From positions 496,001-560,000 of the forward strand of contig CAWAIR010000006.1 of NCBI GenBank assembly GCA_963782045.1: 64,000 nucleotides of DNA, written 5' to 3'. The notes below the pieces were generated by a model. That model saw nothing but the letters and a program-made list of their open reading frames with translations. It searched no databases and was not told the origin of the DNA. Below, one piece after another: positions 1 to 8,268 of this stretch (its first letter is position 1; every line of letters begins with the position of its first letter). The DNA comes from CAVSRC01 sp963782045. GTDB lineage: Bacteria > Pseudomonadota > Alphaproteobacteria > Rhizobiales > Kaistiaceae. A program made the position numbers and the translations under genes.

Positions 1-1
1 G

Positions 2-616
2 GCCGTCGCCCGCGCGGCGATCGACGCCCACGACTGGGCGGAAGCACGCGAAGCGCTGGCCGGGCTCACCGCGGCCCAGCCGAGCGAGAACGTCTGCCTG
101 CTGATGGCGGAGATCGAGGAAGGCGAGCACGGCGATCACGGCCGGGTGCGCGCCTGGCTGGCGCGGGCGCTCTCCGCCCCGCGCGATCCGGCGTGGATCG
201 CCGACGGCCGGGTCTTCGCCGGATGGGCGCCGGTGTCGCCGGTCTCCGGCCGCGTCGACGCCTTCGAGTGGAAGGTGCCGGCCGACCGTCTGCCGACCGA
301 GCGCCAGATGGAGATCGAGGCGTGGGCGAGCGAGAAGGAACCGCCGCCGACGGTGGAGGTGAAGGCGGTGACCGCGGCGCCCGCCGAACCCGCCAAGCCG
401 GCCGAAGAGCCGGCGGCCGAGCCTGTGCGGGCCGAGCCCCGGGCCGCGGAAAAGCTGGCGGAGCCGGCGGCGGCCGAGACTCGGCCGGAAGCGAAGGCGG
501 AGGAGCCGAAGCCGGCCGCGGTAAGGGTGGTGCACGAGGACCTGATGCCGCGGGCGCCGGACGATCCCGGCCCGGTCAATCGGGACGAGGAAGACGAGCG
601 CTACAAGCTCTTCTGA
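2..616 (+). CDS. hemY: HemY-like protein, C-terminal part
   Basis: The frame is open from the first bases of the window, so this is the 3' end of a gene starting upstream. About 205 residues are visible. The first part (AVARAAIDAHDWAEAREAL, then LLMAEIEEGEHGDHGRVRAWLARAL) reads as TPR-type helical hairpins, followed by a conserved W-rich stretch (PAWIADGRVFAGWAPVSPVSG). This pattern is typical of the alphaproteobacterial HemY family, inner-membrane TPR proteins usually linked to the haem genes hemC/hemD. The last ~100 residues are a low-complexity Ala/Glu/Pro tail with a charged end. The family has no proven enzymatic role in this group. The N-terminal membrane segments are outside the window. 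Confidence 0.75.
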   Translation, partial: AVARAAIDAHDWAEAREALAGLTAAQPSENVCLLMAEIEEGEHGDHGRVRAWLARALSAPRDPAWIADGRVFAGWAPVSPVSGRVDAFEWKVPADRLPTERQMEIEAWASEKEPPPTVEVKAVTAAPAEPAKPAEEPAAEPVRAEPRAAEKLAEPAAAETRPEAKAEEPKPAAVRVVHEDLMPRAPDDPGPVNRDEEDERYKLF

Positions 617-742
617 CCCGTAGCGTGCCTGAACCCCGATGACGGCGTGCCGCCATGCGCGCGGGGGCGGTCTTGCGGGAAAGGCCGCCCCCGGCTAACC
701 AGCAGGGCACCTTTCTCCTGTTCCTTCTCGCGGAGCCGTCTC

Positions 743-1852
743 GTGACCACGCACCACCTCCTCCTCCTGCCCGGCGACGGCATCGGCCCCGAAGTTATGG
801 CCGAAGTGAAGCGCGCGATCGGCTGGTTCAACCAGGCCGGCGGCGACAGCTTCGACTACGAGGAGGACCTGGTCGGCGGCAGCGCCTACGACGCCCACGG
901 CCAGGCCGTCTCCGAGGAAACCATGGCCAAGGCGATGGCCGCCGACGCGGTGATCTTCGGTGCGGTGGGCGGACCAAAGTGGGACGGCGTGCCCTACGAG
1001 GTGCGCCCGGAGGCGGGGCTGCTGCGGTTGCGCAAGGACCTCGGGCTGTTCGCCAACCTGCGGCCGGCGATCGTCTACCCAGCGCTGGCCGACGCCTCCT
1101 CGCTGAAGAGAGAGCTGGTCGAGGGGCTCGACATCCTCATCCTGCGCGAGCTCACTGGTGGCGTCTATTTCGGCGAGCCCAAGGAGATCCGCGATCTCGG
1201 CAACGGCCAGAAACGCGCCATCGATACCCAGGTCTACGACACCTACGAGATCGAGCGCATCGCCCGCGCCGCCTTCGAGCTGGCGCGCACGCGTGCCAAC
1301 AAGGTCACCTCGATGGAGAAGCGCAACGTCATGAAGTCGGGCGTGCTATGGAACGAGGTGGTCACCGCCACCCACAAGGCCGGCTACAGCGACGTTAAGC
1401 TCGAACACATGCTGGCCGATGCCGGCGGCATGCAGCTTGTGCGCGCGCCCAAGCAGTTCGACGTCATCGTCACCGACAACCTGTTCGGCGACATGCTCTC
1501 CGACGTCGCCGCGATGCTGACCGGCTCGCTCGGCATGCTGCCGTCGGCATCGCTGGGCGCGCCCGATGCGGTCACCGGCAAGCGGCGGGCGCTCTACGAA
1601 CCGGTGCACGGCTCGGCGCCGGACATCGCCGGCAAGGGGCTGGCCAACCCGATCGCCATGCTCGCCAGCTTCGCCATGGCGCTGCGCTATTCGTTCGGCC
1701 TGACCGAAGCGGCGGACCGGCTGGAGAAGGCGATCTCCGCCGTGCTCGACCGGGGGCTGAGGACCGCCGACATCTGGACGTCGGGCAGCGAGAAGGTCGG
1801 CACCGAGGCGATGGGCAAGGCGGTGGTGGAAGAACTCGGCAAGGCGGCGTGA
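743..1852 (+). CDS. leuB: 3-isopropylmalate dehydrogenase
   Basis: Oxidative decarboxylation of 3-isopropylmalate in leucine synthesis; NAD-dependent, cytosolic. I chose the GTG at 743, giving 369 residues, the usual family length; longer frames upstream lack a homologous N-terminus. A CGGAG sequence at 731-735 is a reasonable ribosome binding site. LLLLPGDGIGPEV opens the Rossmann-like fold, ELTGGVYFGEPK (about residue 135) is the substrate loop, VTDNLFGDMLSD (about 244) carries the metal-binding aspartates, and EPVHGSAPDIAGKG is the NAD-binding segment. The stop overlaps the possible GTG start of the next gene. leuC and leuD lie more than 40 kb away, so the leucine genes are not in one operon here. 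Confidence 0.96.
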   Translation: MTTHHLLLLPGDGIGPEVMAEVKRAIGWFNQAGGDSFDYEEDLVGGSAYDAHGQAVSEETMAKAMAADAVIFGAVGGPKWDGVPYEVRPEAGLLRLRKDLGLFANLRPAIVYPALADASSLKRELVEGLDILILRELTGGVYFGEPKEIRDLGNGQKRAIDTQVYDTYEIERIARAAFELARTRANKVTSMEKRNVMKSGVLWNEVVTATHKAGYSDVKLEHMLADAGGMQLVRAPKQFDVIVTDNLFGDMLSDVAAMLTGSLGMLPSASLGAPDAVTGKRRALYEPVHGSAPDIAGKGLANPIAMLASFAMALRYSFGLTEAADRLEKAISAVLDRGLRTADIWTSGSEKVGTEAMGKAVVEELGKAA

Positions 1853-2366
1853 GCGTGACGGCGATGACACGCATCTACGACGATCGTGGCCAGGCGGCGC
1901 GCAACTGGGTGTCGATGGCGATCCTGATCGGGGCCGTGCTGTGGGGGGTGGTGGAAATCGTGCGCGCCGCCACCGGAGCGGCGGACGAGACCGGCTATCT
2001 GTTCGGCCTCGGCTTCTTTGCCGCCGCTGTCTATGGCGCCTACCGGCTGGTGGTCGATTCGCGCGACGTGATCATGCGCTTCGAGGCCGATGTTTCGAGC
2101 GGCCAGTCGGTGGCGACGCTATGGCAGCCGTGGGGCCTGCGCCGTCTGGCGGCGCCGCTGGACCAGCTCAAGAACTGGCGCATGTACATCGCCATGCGCT
2201 CGCGCGCCAGCGCAACTATTTCCTGCGCGTCGACCACCCGGCCAATCCGCGTCCGCTGCAGATCGAGCTGATGCCGGGCAAGACCGATCTCGAAGGGCTG
2301 CGGCGGCTGGCGCCCGAGGCGATCGAGGACTTCGAGACGAGCATCGGCCGCCGCCGGCCGAAGTGA
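1849..2366 (+). pseudogene. Conserved membrane protein with an internal frameshift
   Basis: I cannot name the family. The first frame starts at GTG 1849 (overlapping the leuB stop) or ATG 1864. It encodes two predicted membrane helices (MAILIGAVLWGVVEIVRAA and YLFGLGFFAAAVYGAYRLVV) and then a soluble domain (DVIMRFEADVSSG to LKNWRMYI). Near 2203 the sensible sequence changes frame and continues as RNYFLRVDHPANPRPLQIELMPG to the stop at 2366. Joined, the product would be about 166-170 residues. The break lies in a CGCGCGC stretch, so one extra CG unit or one missing base would explain it. It is either a recent pseudogene or a sequencing error. Same strand as leuB and probably co-transcribed. 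Confidence 0.55.
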
Positions 2367-2386
2367 CGGCGCGGCATCGGCTATGG

Positions 2387-3133
2387 CTATTTGTCGCAGC
2401 CGACAGCGATCGTGGCGGCGACGGGAAGCACCGGGGCGACCTCCGGCAGCGGCCGGGCGGCTATCTCCGCCACCAGCTTACGGCGGATCGCCGCCGTGAA
2501 ATCATCCGGCTTGCCGATCCTGAGGAGGAACGCCCCCGGCCCGCCGATGACGCACACCCTGTAGTAGGCGTCGAGGCCGGCCTCGGTCGGATCCGCCATA
2601 ATGGGCAGACCGTTGATCGTGACCCCGGCCGCGACGACAGCGTCGCGGACGGGCAGGATCGCGGGGCCGACATTGTTGCGGCCGTTCCCCGACACGTCGA
2701 TGACCCGCCGCTTGCCATCGAAGCCGTTGTCGGCGAACAGGGCGAAGGCGAAGCCCAGCGCGGCGGAGAGCGACGTGCCCAGGCTTGATTTCGTTCGCGC
2801 CACCTCCAGGGCCGAGGCGAAGCGGGCGGCGCTTTCGGTGCCGTCGATCAGGGTCCAGGGGACGATGACGTGTTGACTGGTCGCGCCCGCCCATTCGACG
2901 TAGGTGACGGCGATGCGGCCGGTGCGGCCCGAGCGGACGACGGCGACGAGTGCCGGATCGCGAAAGGCGGCCACATAGCCGCGGCGCTGGAGGAAGAACT
3001 CGCGGACGTCGATTGACGGCGAGGCATCGACCGCCAGGACGAGCTCCAGGTCGACAGGAACGCCCGCGGCGACCGCCGAGGCGGCCATGGCCAAAAACAC
3101 GGCGGCCGCGAGCAGGAATTTGGCCGCCGCCAA
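2387..3133 (-). CDS. DUF1194 von Willebrand factor A-like secreted protein
   Basis: DUF1194 family, function unknown. The TTG at 3133 gives 248 residues, a normal length for the family, and has an excellent ribosome binding site (GAGGAGGAG ending about 3 bases before it). It begins with a signal peptide (FLLAAAVFLAMAASAVAAG), followed by VDLELVLAVDASPSID, whose DASPS (residues 36-40) is a MIDAS-like metal motif as in von Willebrand A domains. RVIDVSGNGRNNVG and the VINGLPI-like strand are further hallmarks of the family. The gene is in the same frame as the upstream Nramp gene with no stop between them, so a 713-residue fusion starting at 4528 is also possible. The signal peptide and ribosome binding site favour a separate start. 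Confidence 0.8.
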   Translation of the reverse strand: MAAAKFLLAAAVFLAMAASAVAAGVPVDLELVLAVDASPSIDVREFFLQRRGYVAAFRDPALVAVVRSGRTGRIAVTYVEWAGATSQHVIVPWTLIDGTESAARFASALEVARTKSSLGTSLSAALGFAFALFADNGFDGKRRVIDVSGNGRNNVGPAILPVRDAVVAAGVTINGLPIMADPTEAGLDAYYRVCVIGGPGAFLLRIGKPDDFTAAIRRKLVAEIAARPLPEVAPVLPVAATIAVGCDK

Positions 3134-4528
3134 TTGCTCCTCCTCGCCTTCCCGTAGAAGACCAACCGGCCTACGTGGCCATTCTAGTCCAAAACCGGGT
3201 CGCCGGCTGCCGCCGAAAAGTGCGCTCAGCCGCGGCAGGCCCGGGATCGGCACGCCGAAGGTCAGCAGGATCAGGATGACGTTGAGCGTCAGCACGATGG
3301 CCGCGCCGGCATAGGCGGCGAAGGTCGTCAGCCGGCGATTGGTGAACTCGCCCATGATGTCGCGCCGCGCCGTGAACAGCACCAGCGCGATCATTGGCAC
3401 GGGCAGAGCGATGCTCAGGATCACCTGGGAGACGACCAGAGCCTGGGTGGCGTTGACGCCGAGGCCAACGACGACGAAGGCGGGGATCATCGTCACCAGG
3501 CGGCGCACCCAGATGGGGATGCGGAAATTGACGAAGCCCTGCATGATCATCTGGCCGGCCATGGTGCCAACGACCGAACTCGACGTGCCGGAGGCGATCA
3601 GCGAGATGAGGAACACGGTCGCCGCGGCGCCGCCGAGCAGCGGCGTCAGCGTGTGGTAGGCGGTCTCGATTTCGGCGACATCGCTGTGGCCGGCATGGAA
3701 GGCGCCCGACGCCATCATCACCATGGCCATGTTGACCATGCCGGCGATGGCGAGCGCGATGACCACCTCGATATTGGAGAAGCGCAGCACCTTGCGGCGC
3801 TCAGCGGCATTATTCACCGGCGCGCGCGCCTGGGTGAGCCCGGAATGCAGGTAGATGGCGTGCGGCATGACCGTGGCGCCGATGATGCCGACCGAGATCA
3901 TCAGCGCCTGTGCGTCGGGGATCTCCGGCACGATCGTGTGGTACGCCGCCGCACCCCAATCGACCGGGGCGATGAACATCTCGATCAGGTAGCAGGCACC
4001 GATGATGGCGACGAGGCCGCCGATGACCAGCTCCATCGGCCGGAAACCGCCGCGCTCGAACATCAGGATGCCGTAGGTGACGATCGCCGTGACCGCCATG
4101 CCGTAGATCAGCGGCATGTTGAAGAGCAGAGCAAGGCCGATGGCGCCGCCCAGGAACTCGGCGAGGTCGGTCGCCATCGCCGCCACTTCGCTCACCGCCC
4201 ACATCCCCCAGACAACCGGCTTGGGAAACTGCTCGCGGCACATCTCGGCGAGGTTGGTGCCGGTGACGATGCCGAGCTTGGCGGAGAGCGCCTGGAAGAG
4301 CATCGCGATCAGATTGGCGGTGAGCACCACCCAGAGCAGGCTGTAGCCGTATCTGGCGCCGCCCTGGATGTTGGTGGCGAAATTGCCGGGGTCCATGTAG
4401 GCGATCGAGGCGATCACGGCGGGGCCAGCAAACAGGCGCGCGGCCATCACGCCCTTGCGGTCGCCGGTGATGACCGCGCGAATACCTTCGACCGTACGTG
4501 CGGTCATACCGCGCCTGACGATGTCCAC
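3134..4528 (-). CDS. mntH: Nramp-family divalent metal transporter (MntH)
   Basis: Proton-coupled Mn2+/Fe2+ importer of the inner membrane. The M at 4528 or the one seven codons later (MTARTVEG) can start it. The family signature DPGN is at residues 46-49 (SIAYMDPGNFATNIQGGA), and the metal-binding MPH motif of helix 6 is present (GATVMPHAIYLHSGL). About 11 hydrophobic helices follow one another to LNVILILLTFGVPIPGLP, where Nramp proteins normally end. Here no stop codon follows; the frame continues through about 20 residues into the DUF1194 gene. The natural stop may have been lost, or the two products may be fused. The end coordinate given is the boundary with the DUF1194 start, not a stop codon. 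A palindrome 97 bases upstream may be its Mn-responsive operator. Confidence 0.88.
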
Positions 4529-4624
4529 TACAACTCAACCTTCCTGCGGACATCGCCGCCAGCCAGCGGTGGACCCGACCCGGGTGGCACGCGCGGCGTT
4601 TCCTGGACAAAGACCAATTCTGAG

Positions 4625-4643
4625 AATGCGAACTAATCGCAAT
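4625..4643 (-). promoter_or_regulatory. Palindrome upstream of mntH, possible Mur/Fur-type box
   Basis: AATGCGA-ACTAA-TCGCAAT: perfect 5-base arms (TGCGA/TCGCA) extended by near-matching A/T bases. It lies about 97 bases before the mntH start. In Rhizobiales mntH is known to be controlled by the Fur homologue Mur through palindromes of similar layout. The assignment to Mur is inference from position and symmetry. Confidence 0.45.
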
Positions 4644-4745
4644 CTAGGTCGCGTCGGCTTGGGAGTCAATGATGCTGCCGGCGTGAGGTTGCATCGGGGC
4701 GCGTTAACAGGGGAGAAAAGAAGCGGTGCCGGGCGGCGCGACGGC

Positions 4746-5192
4746 CTAAAGCTTGGGTTCGGGGGCATCGGGGCAGGTGTTGTCGTGGCCGCGAATCCAG
4801 CCGCGCGACGTCCATTTCTTGGGGTCGATGGCGCCGGTGGAGGCGTCCTTTTCGAAGAAGGTGAAGCAGTTGTCGCCGTCGCGCTGGACGGTGAAGCAGG
4901 CGCCGGACTGGCTTTCGTAGTAGGTGCAGAACTGGCCTTTTTCGACCGACCACTCGCCGCTGTCGGCGGAGATCGCGTCCCAATACCGGATGGTGCCGTC
5001 GTCGTGATAGGCCTCGGTCAAGTAGTTGCCGTCGAAATAGGTGCCGTCGAGGGTGGTGCCGGCGAAGGTGGCCTCGATCTCCGCCTCGCTCATGGTGCTG
5101 CTCGCCGCCGCCGGCACTGCGGCGAGCCCGGCAAGGACGAGGGCGAGGAGGGTCGCGATCGGCGCCGCGACGCGCTCAACCGTTGACTTCAT
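4746..5192 (-). CDS. Hypothetical secreted protein
   Basis: Start at ATG 5192 gives 148 residues with a clear signal peptide (KSTVERV, then ATLLALVLAGLAAVPAAAS). The mature part contains repeated G-Y/W motifs (LDGTYFDGNYLTEAYHDDGTIRYWD, then GEWSVEKGQFCTYYES) and four cysteines that could form disulfides (FCTYY, ACFTV, NCFTFF, DNTCPD). This layout resembles small periplasmic beta-rich proteins of Rhizobiales, such as DUF995-like proteins, but I cannot assign it with certainty. It stands alone on the minus strand between mntH and asd. A longer frame reaches 5420, but its extra residues have no coding character. Confidence 0.65.
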   Translation of the reverse strand: MKSTVERVAAPIATLLALVLAGLAAVPAAASSTMSEAEIEATFAGTTLDGTYFDGNYLTEAYHDDGTIRYWDAISADSGEWSVEKGQFCTYYESQSGACFTVQRDGDNCFTFFEKDASTGAIDPKKWTSRGWIRGHDNTCPDAPEPKL

Positions 5193-5458
5193 GCGGCTTT
5201 CGCGTAGAAGGAGCGCGATTTCCTGCTGGGCGATCTCGATGATCACGCGCCTCAACACTGTCGCGTCCCTGGCTGCCCCGACACCCTTTGCCGGTGCGCG
5301 GCTATCTATGCCCAAAACGACCAGGAAAACTACCAAAACCGCCTGACGCTCGCACCTGGCTCGAACGCTCTCCCCGGCCAGGCCGCGGGATGAGCAAGAC
5401 CGGGTGCCATTGCACGGCACACGGGCGCCAGGGGGAGAGGAGCGGGAGTTCCAGAATC

Positions 5459-6493
5459 ATGGGCTACAAGGTTGCGGTCGCCGGGGCCACCGGCAATGTC
5501 GGCCGCGAAATGCTGAACATCCTTGCCGAGCGGGGCTTCCCCGCGGACGAGGTGGTGGCGCTTGCCTCACGGCGCAGCCAGGGCACCGAGGTGTCCTATG
5601 GCGAGCACACGCTCAAGGTGAAGGCGCTCGACACCTACGATTTCTCCGACACCGACATCTGCCTGATGTCGGCGGGCGGCTCGGTGTCGAAGGAGTGGTC
5701 GCCGAAGATCGGCGCGCAGGGCTGCGTGGTGATCGACAACTCGTCGGCCTGGCGCACCGATCCCGACGTACCGCTGATCGTGCCGGAGGTGAACGCCGAC
5801 GCGATCGTGGGCTTCCGCAAGAAGAACATCATCGCCAACCCCAACTGCTCGACGGCCCAGCTGGTCGTGGCGCTGAAGCCGCTGCACGACCGGGCGAAGA
5901 TCAAGCGCGTGGTGGTGTCGACCTATCAGTCGGTCTCCGGTGCCGGCAAGGAGGCGATGGACGAGCTGTTCACGCAGACGCGCGCGGTGTTCGTCTCCGA
6001 TCCGGTCGAGGCGAAGAAGTTTCCCAAGCGCATCGCCTTCAACGTCATCCCGCATATCGACGTCTTCCTCGACGACGGCTTCACCAAGGAAGAATGGAAG
6101 ATGGTGGCCGAGACCAAGAAGATCCTCGACCCGAAGATCAAGCTGGTGGCGACCTGCGTGCGCGTGCCGGTGTTCATCAGCCATTCCGAGGCGGTCAACA
6201 TCGAGTTCGAGAACGAGATCACCGCCGACGAGGCACGCGAGATCCTGCGCGAGGCGCCGGGCTGCCTGGTGGTCGACAAGCGCGAGCCCGGCGGCTACGT
6301 GACGCCGCACGAGGCGGCCGGCGAGGACGCCACCTATATCAGCCGCATCCGCGAGGACCCGACCGTCGACAACGGGCTGGTGATGTGGGTGGTTTCCGAC
6401 AACTTGCGCAAGGGCGCGGCGCTGAACGCCGTGCAGATCGCCGAGGTGCTGGTCAACCGCAAGCTGATCCAGCCGAAGCGCCAGGCGGCCTGA
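5459..6493 (+). CDS. asd: Aspartate-semialdehyde dehydrogenase
   Basis: Reduces aspartyl phosphate to aspartate semialdehyde, the branch point to lysine/diaminopimelate, threonine and methionine. ATG 5459 gives 344 residues, the standard length; the purine-rich GGGGGAGAGGAGCGGGAG upstream supports it. VAVAGATGNVGREM is the NADP-binding loop, NPNCSTAQLV holds the catalytic cysteine (about Cys130), and SVSGAGKEAMDEL and the RVPVFISHSEAVNIEFE region follow as in the family. It is a single-gene unit. dapF, another gene of the same pathway, is at 29.4-30.2 kb. Confidence 0.97.
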   Translation: MGYKVAVAGATGNVGREMLNILAERGFPADEVVALASRRSQGTEVSYGEHTLKVKALDTYDFSDTDICLMSAGGSVSKEWSPKIGAQGCVVIDNSSAWRTDPDVPLIVPEVNADAIVGFRKKNIIANPNCSTAQLVVALKPLHDRAKIKRVVVSTYQSVSGAGKEAMDELFTQTRAVFVSDPVEAKKFPKRIAFNVIPHIDVFLDDGFTKEEWKMVAETKKILDPKIKLVATCVRVPVFISHSEAVNIEFENEITADEAREILREAPGCLVVDKREPGGYVTPHEAAGEDATYISRIREDPTVDNGLVMWVVSDNLRKGAALNAVQIAEVLVNRKLIQPKRQAA

Positions 6494-6527
6494 TCAGCGC
6501 GGGCGACTCCAAACTGGGGTGGACGAA

Positions 6528-6788
6528 CTAACTGGTGCTCGCGCTCCGCCGGCTCGCTGGCGGTGCGCGTCCGATCAGCTCAAGGCCTCGCTCCGGTTCC
6601 TCGTAGTGGATCGGTCCCCATTCCGGGAACCGGATCACCACGCCCTTCTTCAAGTAGCTCCATTGATCCCTGCGATGTTCAGGGTCGTATTCGTCCGTGT
6701 CGATCGACGCCACGACCACGCCGCCGTCATCCTTGCCGAGCCTCACCCGATCTCCAAGCCGGACTTGTTGTCCATCGGCATATTTCAT
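6528..6788 (-). CDS. Conserved hypothetical small protein
   Basis: 86 residues starting MKYADGQQVRLGDRVRLGKDDGGVVVASID, then YLKKGVVIRFPEWGPIHYEEPE. The sequence is rich in beta-strand and G-D turns, looks like a small SH3-like barrel, and resembles uncharacterised proteins found widely in Proteobacteria. No catalytic residues are apparent. The C-terminus after LELIGR (APPASRRSASTS) is probably not conserved. It lies 35 bases downstream of, and on the opposite strand from, the gene at 6824-7309, convergent with asd. Function unknown. Confidence 0.6.
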   Translation of the reverse strand: MKYADGQQVRLGDRVRLGKDDGGVVVASIDTDEYDPEHRRDQWSYLKKGVVIRFPEWGPIHYEEPERGLELIGRAPPASRRSASTS

Positions 6789-6823
6789 TGGGCTGCTCCG
6801 TCAGGGGAAAGGCCTGGATTCAG

Positions 6824-7309
6824 TCAGGTCGAAGAGGTTGCCAGCACGTGATCGAGCCGGTCGTAGCTCTGGCCCATGCCGCCGGTCATGCCGGTGGCAA
6901 GCGCTGCATCGCGCAAGGCGCGTGAGGCATAGCTGATGGTTAGCGTCATGGTGGTGCGGCCGGCCTCCTCGGCGAAGAGGGTGGTGACCAGCGCCTCCGG
7001 CATGTCGCCGCCTTCGAAGGCTTCGGCGTGGACGATGCTCTTGGGTGCTTCAATATCGCGATAAATGCCGCCGACAGCAAATTCACGGCCGTTCGCGTCG
7101 TTCCGCCAGAGGTAGCGGAAGCGGCCGCCGATGCGGAGGTCGATGTCGCAGACCGGCATCGACCAGCCGGGAGGCCCGAGCAGCCAGCGCTTCACCAGTT
7201 CCGGCCTGGTGTGGCAGGCGAAGACCAGGGCCGCCGGCGCATCGAAGACGCGGGTGCAGACCACGTCGAAATCGTTGGGCGTTGCGACGTCCAGTTGCTC
7301 GGTCATCAT
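6824..7309 (-). CDS. SRPBCC (AHSA1-like) family protein
   Basis: 161 residues of the START/Bet v1-like SRPBCC fold. The motifs are typical of AHSA1-type proteins in ArsR operons: VCTRVFDAPAALVFACHTRPELVKRWLLGPPGW, CDIDLRIGGRFRYLWR and ATGMTGGMGQSYDRLDHVL. These proteins bind small hydrophobic ligands; no substrate can be deduced. The start may be at 7309 or at the second M (7306). It is the third gene of an operon with the ArsR regulator and the VOC protein, separated by 9 bases from the latter. The same trio occurs in many bacteria, and the regulator probably controls all three. Confidence 0.85.
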   Translation of the reverse strand: MMTEQLDVATPNDFDVVCTRVFDAPAALVFACHTRPELVKRWLLGPPGWSMPVCDIDLRIGGRFRYLWRNDANGREFAVGGIYRDIEAPKSIVHAEAFEGGDMPEALVTTLFAEEAGRTTMTLTISYASRALRDAALATGMTGGMGQSYDRLDHVLATSST

Positions 7310-7318
7310 GGCGTCTCC

Positions 7319-7801
7319 TCACCCGGCGAAGGCGCGCTCGAGCGCGGCGATGTCGAGCTTGCCCATCTTCAGCATGGCGTTCATGGCGCGGCCGGCGGCA
7401 GCGCGGTCCTTGTCCTGCAGCAGCGCGCCGAGACGATCGGGCACGATCTGCCAGGAGACGCCGAACCTGTCCTTGAGCCAGCCGCATTGGCTCGGCGTGC
7501 CGCCTTCGCCGAGGCGCGACCAGAAGTGATCGACCTCGTCCTGTGTCTTGCAGCGGACCATGAAGGAGATCGACTCGTTGAAGGTGAAGATTGGACCGCC
7601 GTTCAGCGCCATGAAGGGTGTCCCACGCAGCCGGAACGACACGACCATCGCCGAACCGGCGGGGCGGCCGTGGATCTCCTTGCCTTCCTCGCCGTAGCGG
7701 CTGACCGAGGTGACCGCCGCGTCCTCGAAGATCGCGACGTAGAAGTTCGCGGCCTCCTCCGCCTGACTGTCGAACCACAGGAATGGCGTGATGCCACTCA
7801 T
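7319..7801 (-). CDS. VOC family (PhnB-like) protein
   Basis: 160 residues with two glyoxalase/VOC half-domains: ITPFLWFDSQAEEAANFYVAIFED at the N-terminus and FTFNESISFMVRCKTQDEVDHFWSRL, then CGWLKDRFGVSWQIVP. This is the PhnB / '3-demethylubiquinone-9 3-methyltransferase domain' type, a misleading family name with no proven methyltransferase activity. It ends with a helix region (AMNAMLKMGKLDIAALERAFAG) typical of the family. Its ATG overlaps the ArsR stop (ATGA at 7798-7801), so the two are translationally coupled. Confidence 0.88.
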   Translation of the reverse strand: MSGITPFLWFDSQAEEAANFYVAIFEDAAVTSVSRYGEEGKEIHGRPAGSAMVVSFRLRGTPFMALNGGPIFTFNESISFMVRCKTQDEVDHFWSRLGEGGTPSQCGWLKDRFGVSWQIVPDRLGALLQDKDRAAAGRAMNAMLKMGKLDIAALERAFAG

Positions 7802-8157
7802 TGGCCGTTCCCCTTCGTTTGCGTGTCGCCGGCTTTCAGTTCATCGAGCAATGTGTCGAGCCGCCGGTAGTTCGCTTCGGCGCGCTGGCGGAACGGCTCG
7901 AGCCAACCGGTCACCTCGGCCAGCCGCGTGACCTCGAGTCGGCAGGGGCGCGTCTGCGCGGCGCGGCCGCGCGAGATCAGGCCGGCGCGCTCCAGCACCT
8001 TGAGATGCCGGGAGATCGCCGGCTGGCTCATGGCAAAGGGCCGCGCCAGCTCCATGACGGTGGCGTCGCCGGCCATCAGCCGGGCGAGGATCGCCCGCCG
8101 GGTCGGGTCGGCCAGCGCGCTGAAGGTGTCGTCGAGCTGGGTTGGGGTCATGTGCAT
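7798..8157 (-). CDS. ArsR-family transcriptional regulator
   Basis: 119-residue winged-helix regulator. FSALADPTRRAILARLMAGDATVMELARPFAMSQPAISRHLKVLERAGLI contains the helix-turn-helix (recognition helix around residues 43-60). There is no metal-binding CxC motif, so it is the non-metal type commonly found upstream of SRPBCC/VOC genes. First gene of a three-gene operon running 8157 to 6824. A short inverted repeat 15 bases before the start is a candidate autoregulatory operator. Confidence 0.92.
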   Translation of the reverse strand: MHMTPTQLDDTFSALADPTRRAILARLMAGDATVMELARPFAMSQPAISRHLKVLERAGLISRGRAAQTRPCRLEVTRLAEVTGWLEPFRQRAEANYRRLDTLLDELKAGDTQTKGNGQ

Positions 8158-8171
8158 AACTTATCGCCTAT

Positions 8172-8187
8172 ATAACATGATTGTTAT
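8172..8187 (-). promoter_or_regulatory. Inverted repeat, candidate ArsR operator
   Basis: ATAAC-atgatt-GTTAT, perfect 5-base arms with a 6-base spacer, 15 bases upstream of the ArsR start in an unusually AT-rich pocket of this GC-rich DNA. ArsR proteins bind A/T-rich dyads of this size near their own promoters. The link is positional inference. Confidence 0.45.
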
Positions 8188-8268
8188 TCATTAACCGGCG
8201 AGGTGTCAAGCCAGGAATCTGGTGGCGGTGGGCCGCCGGCCGGCTTGGGGAACGGCGTGAACCGCGCT

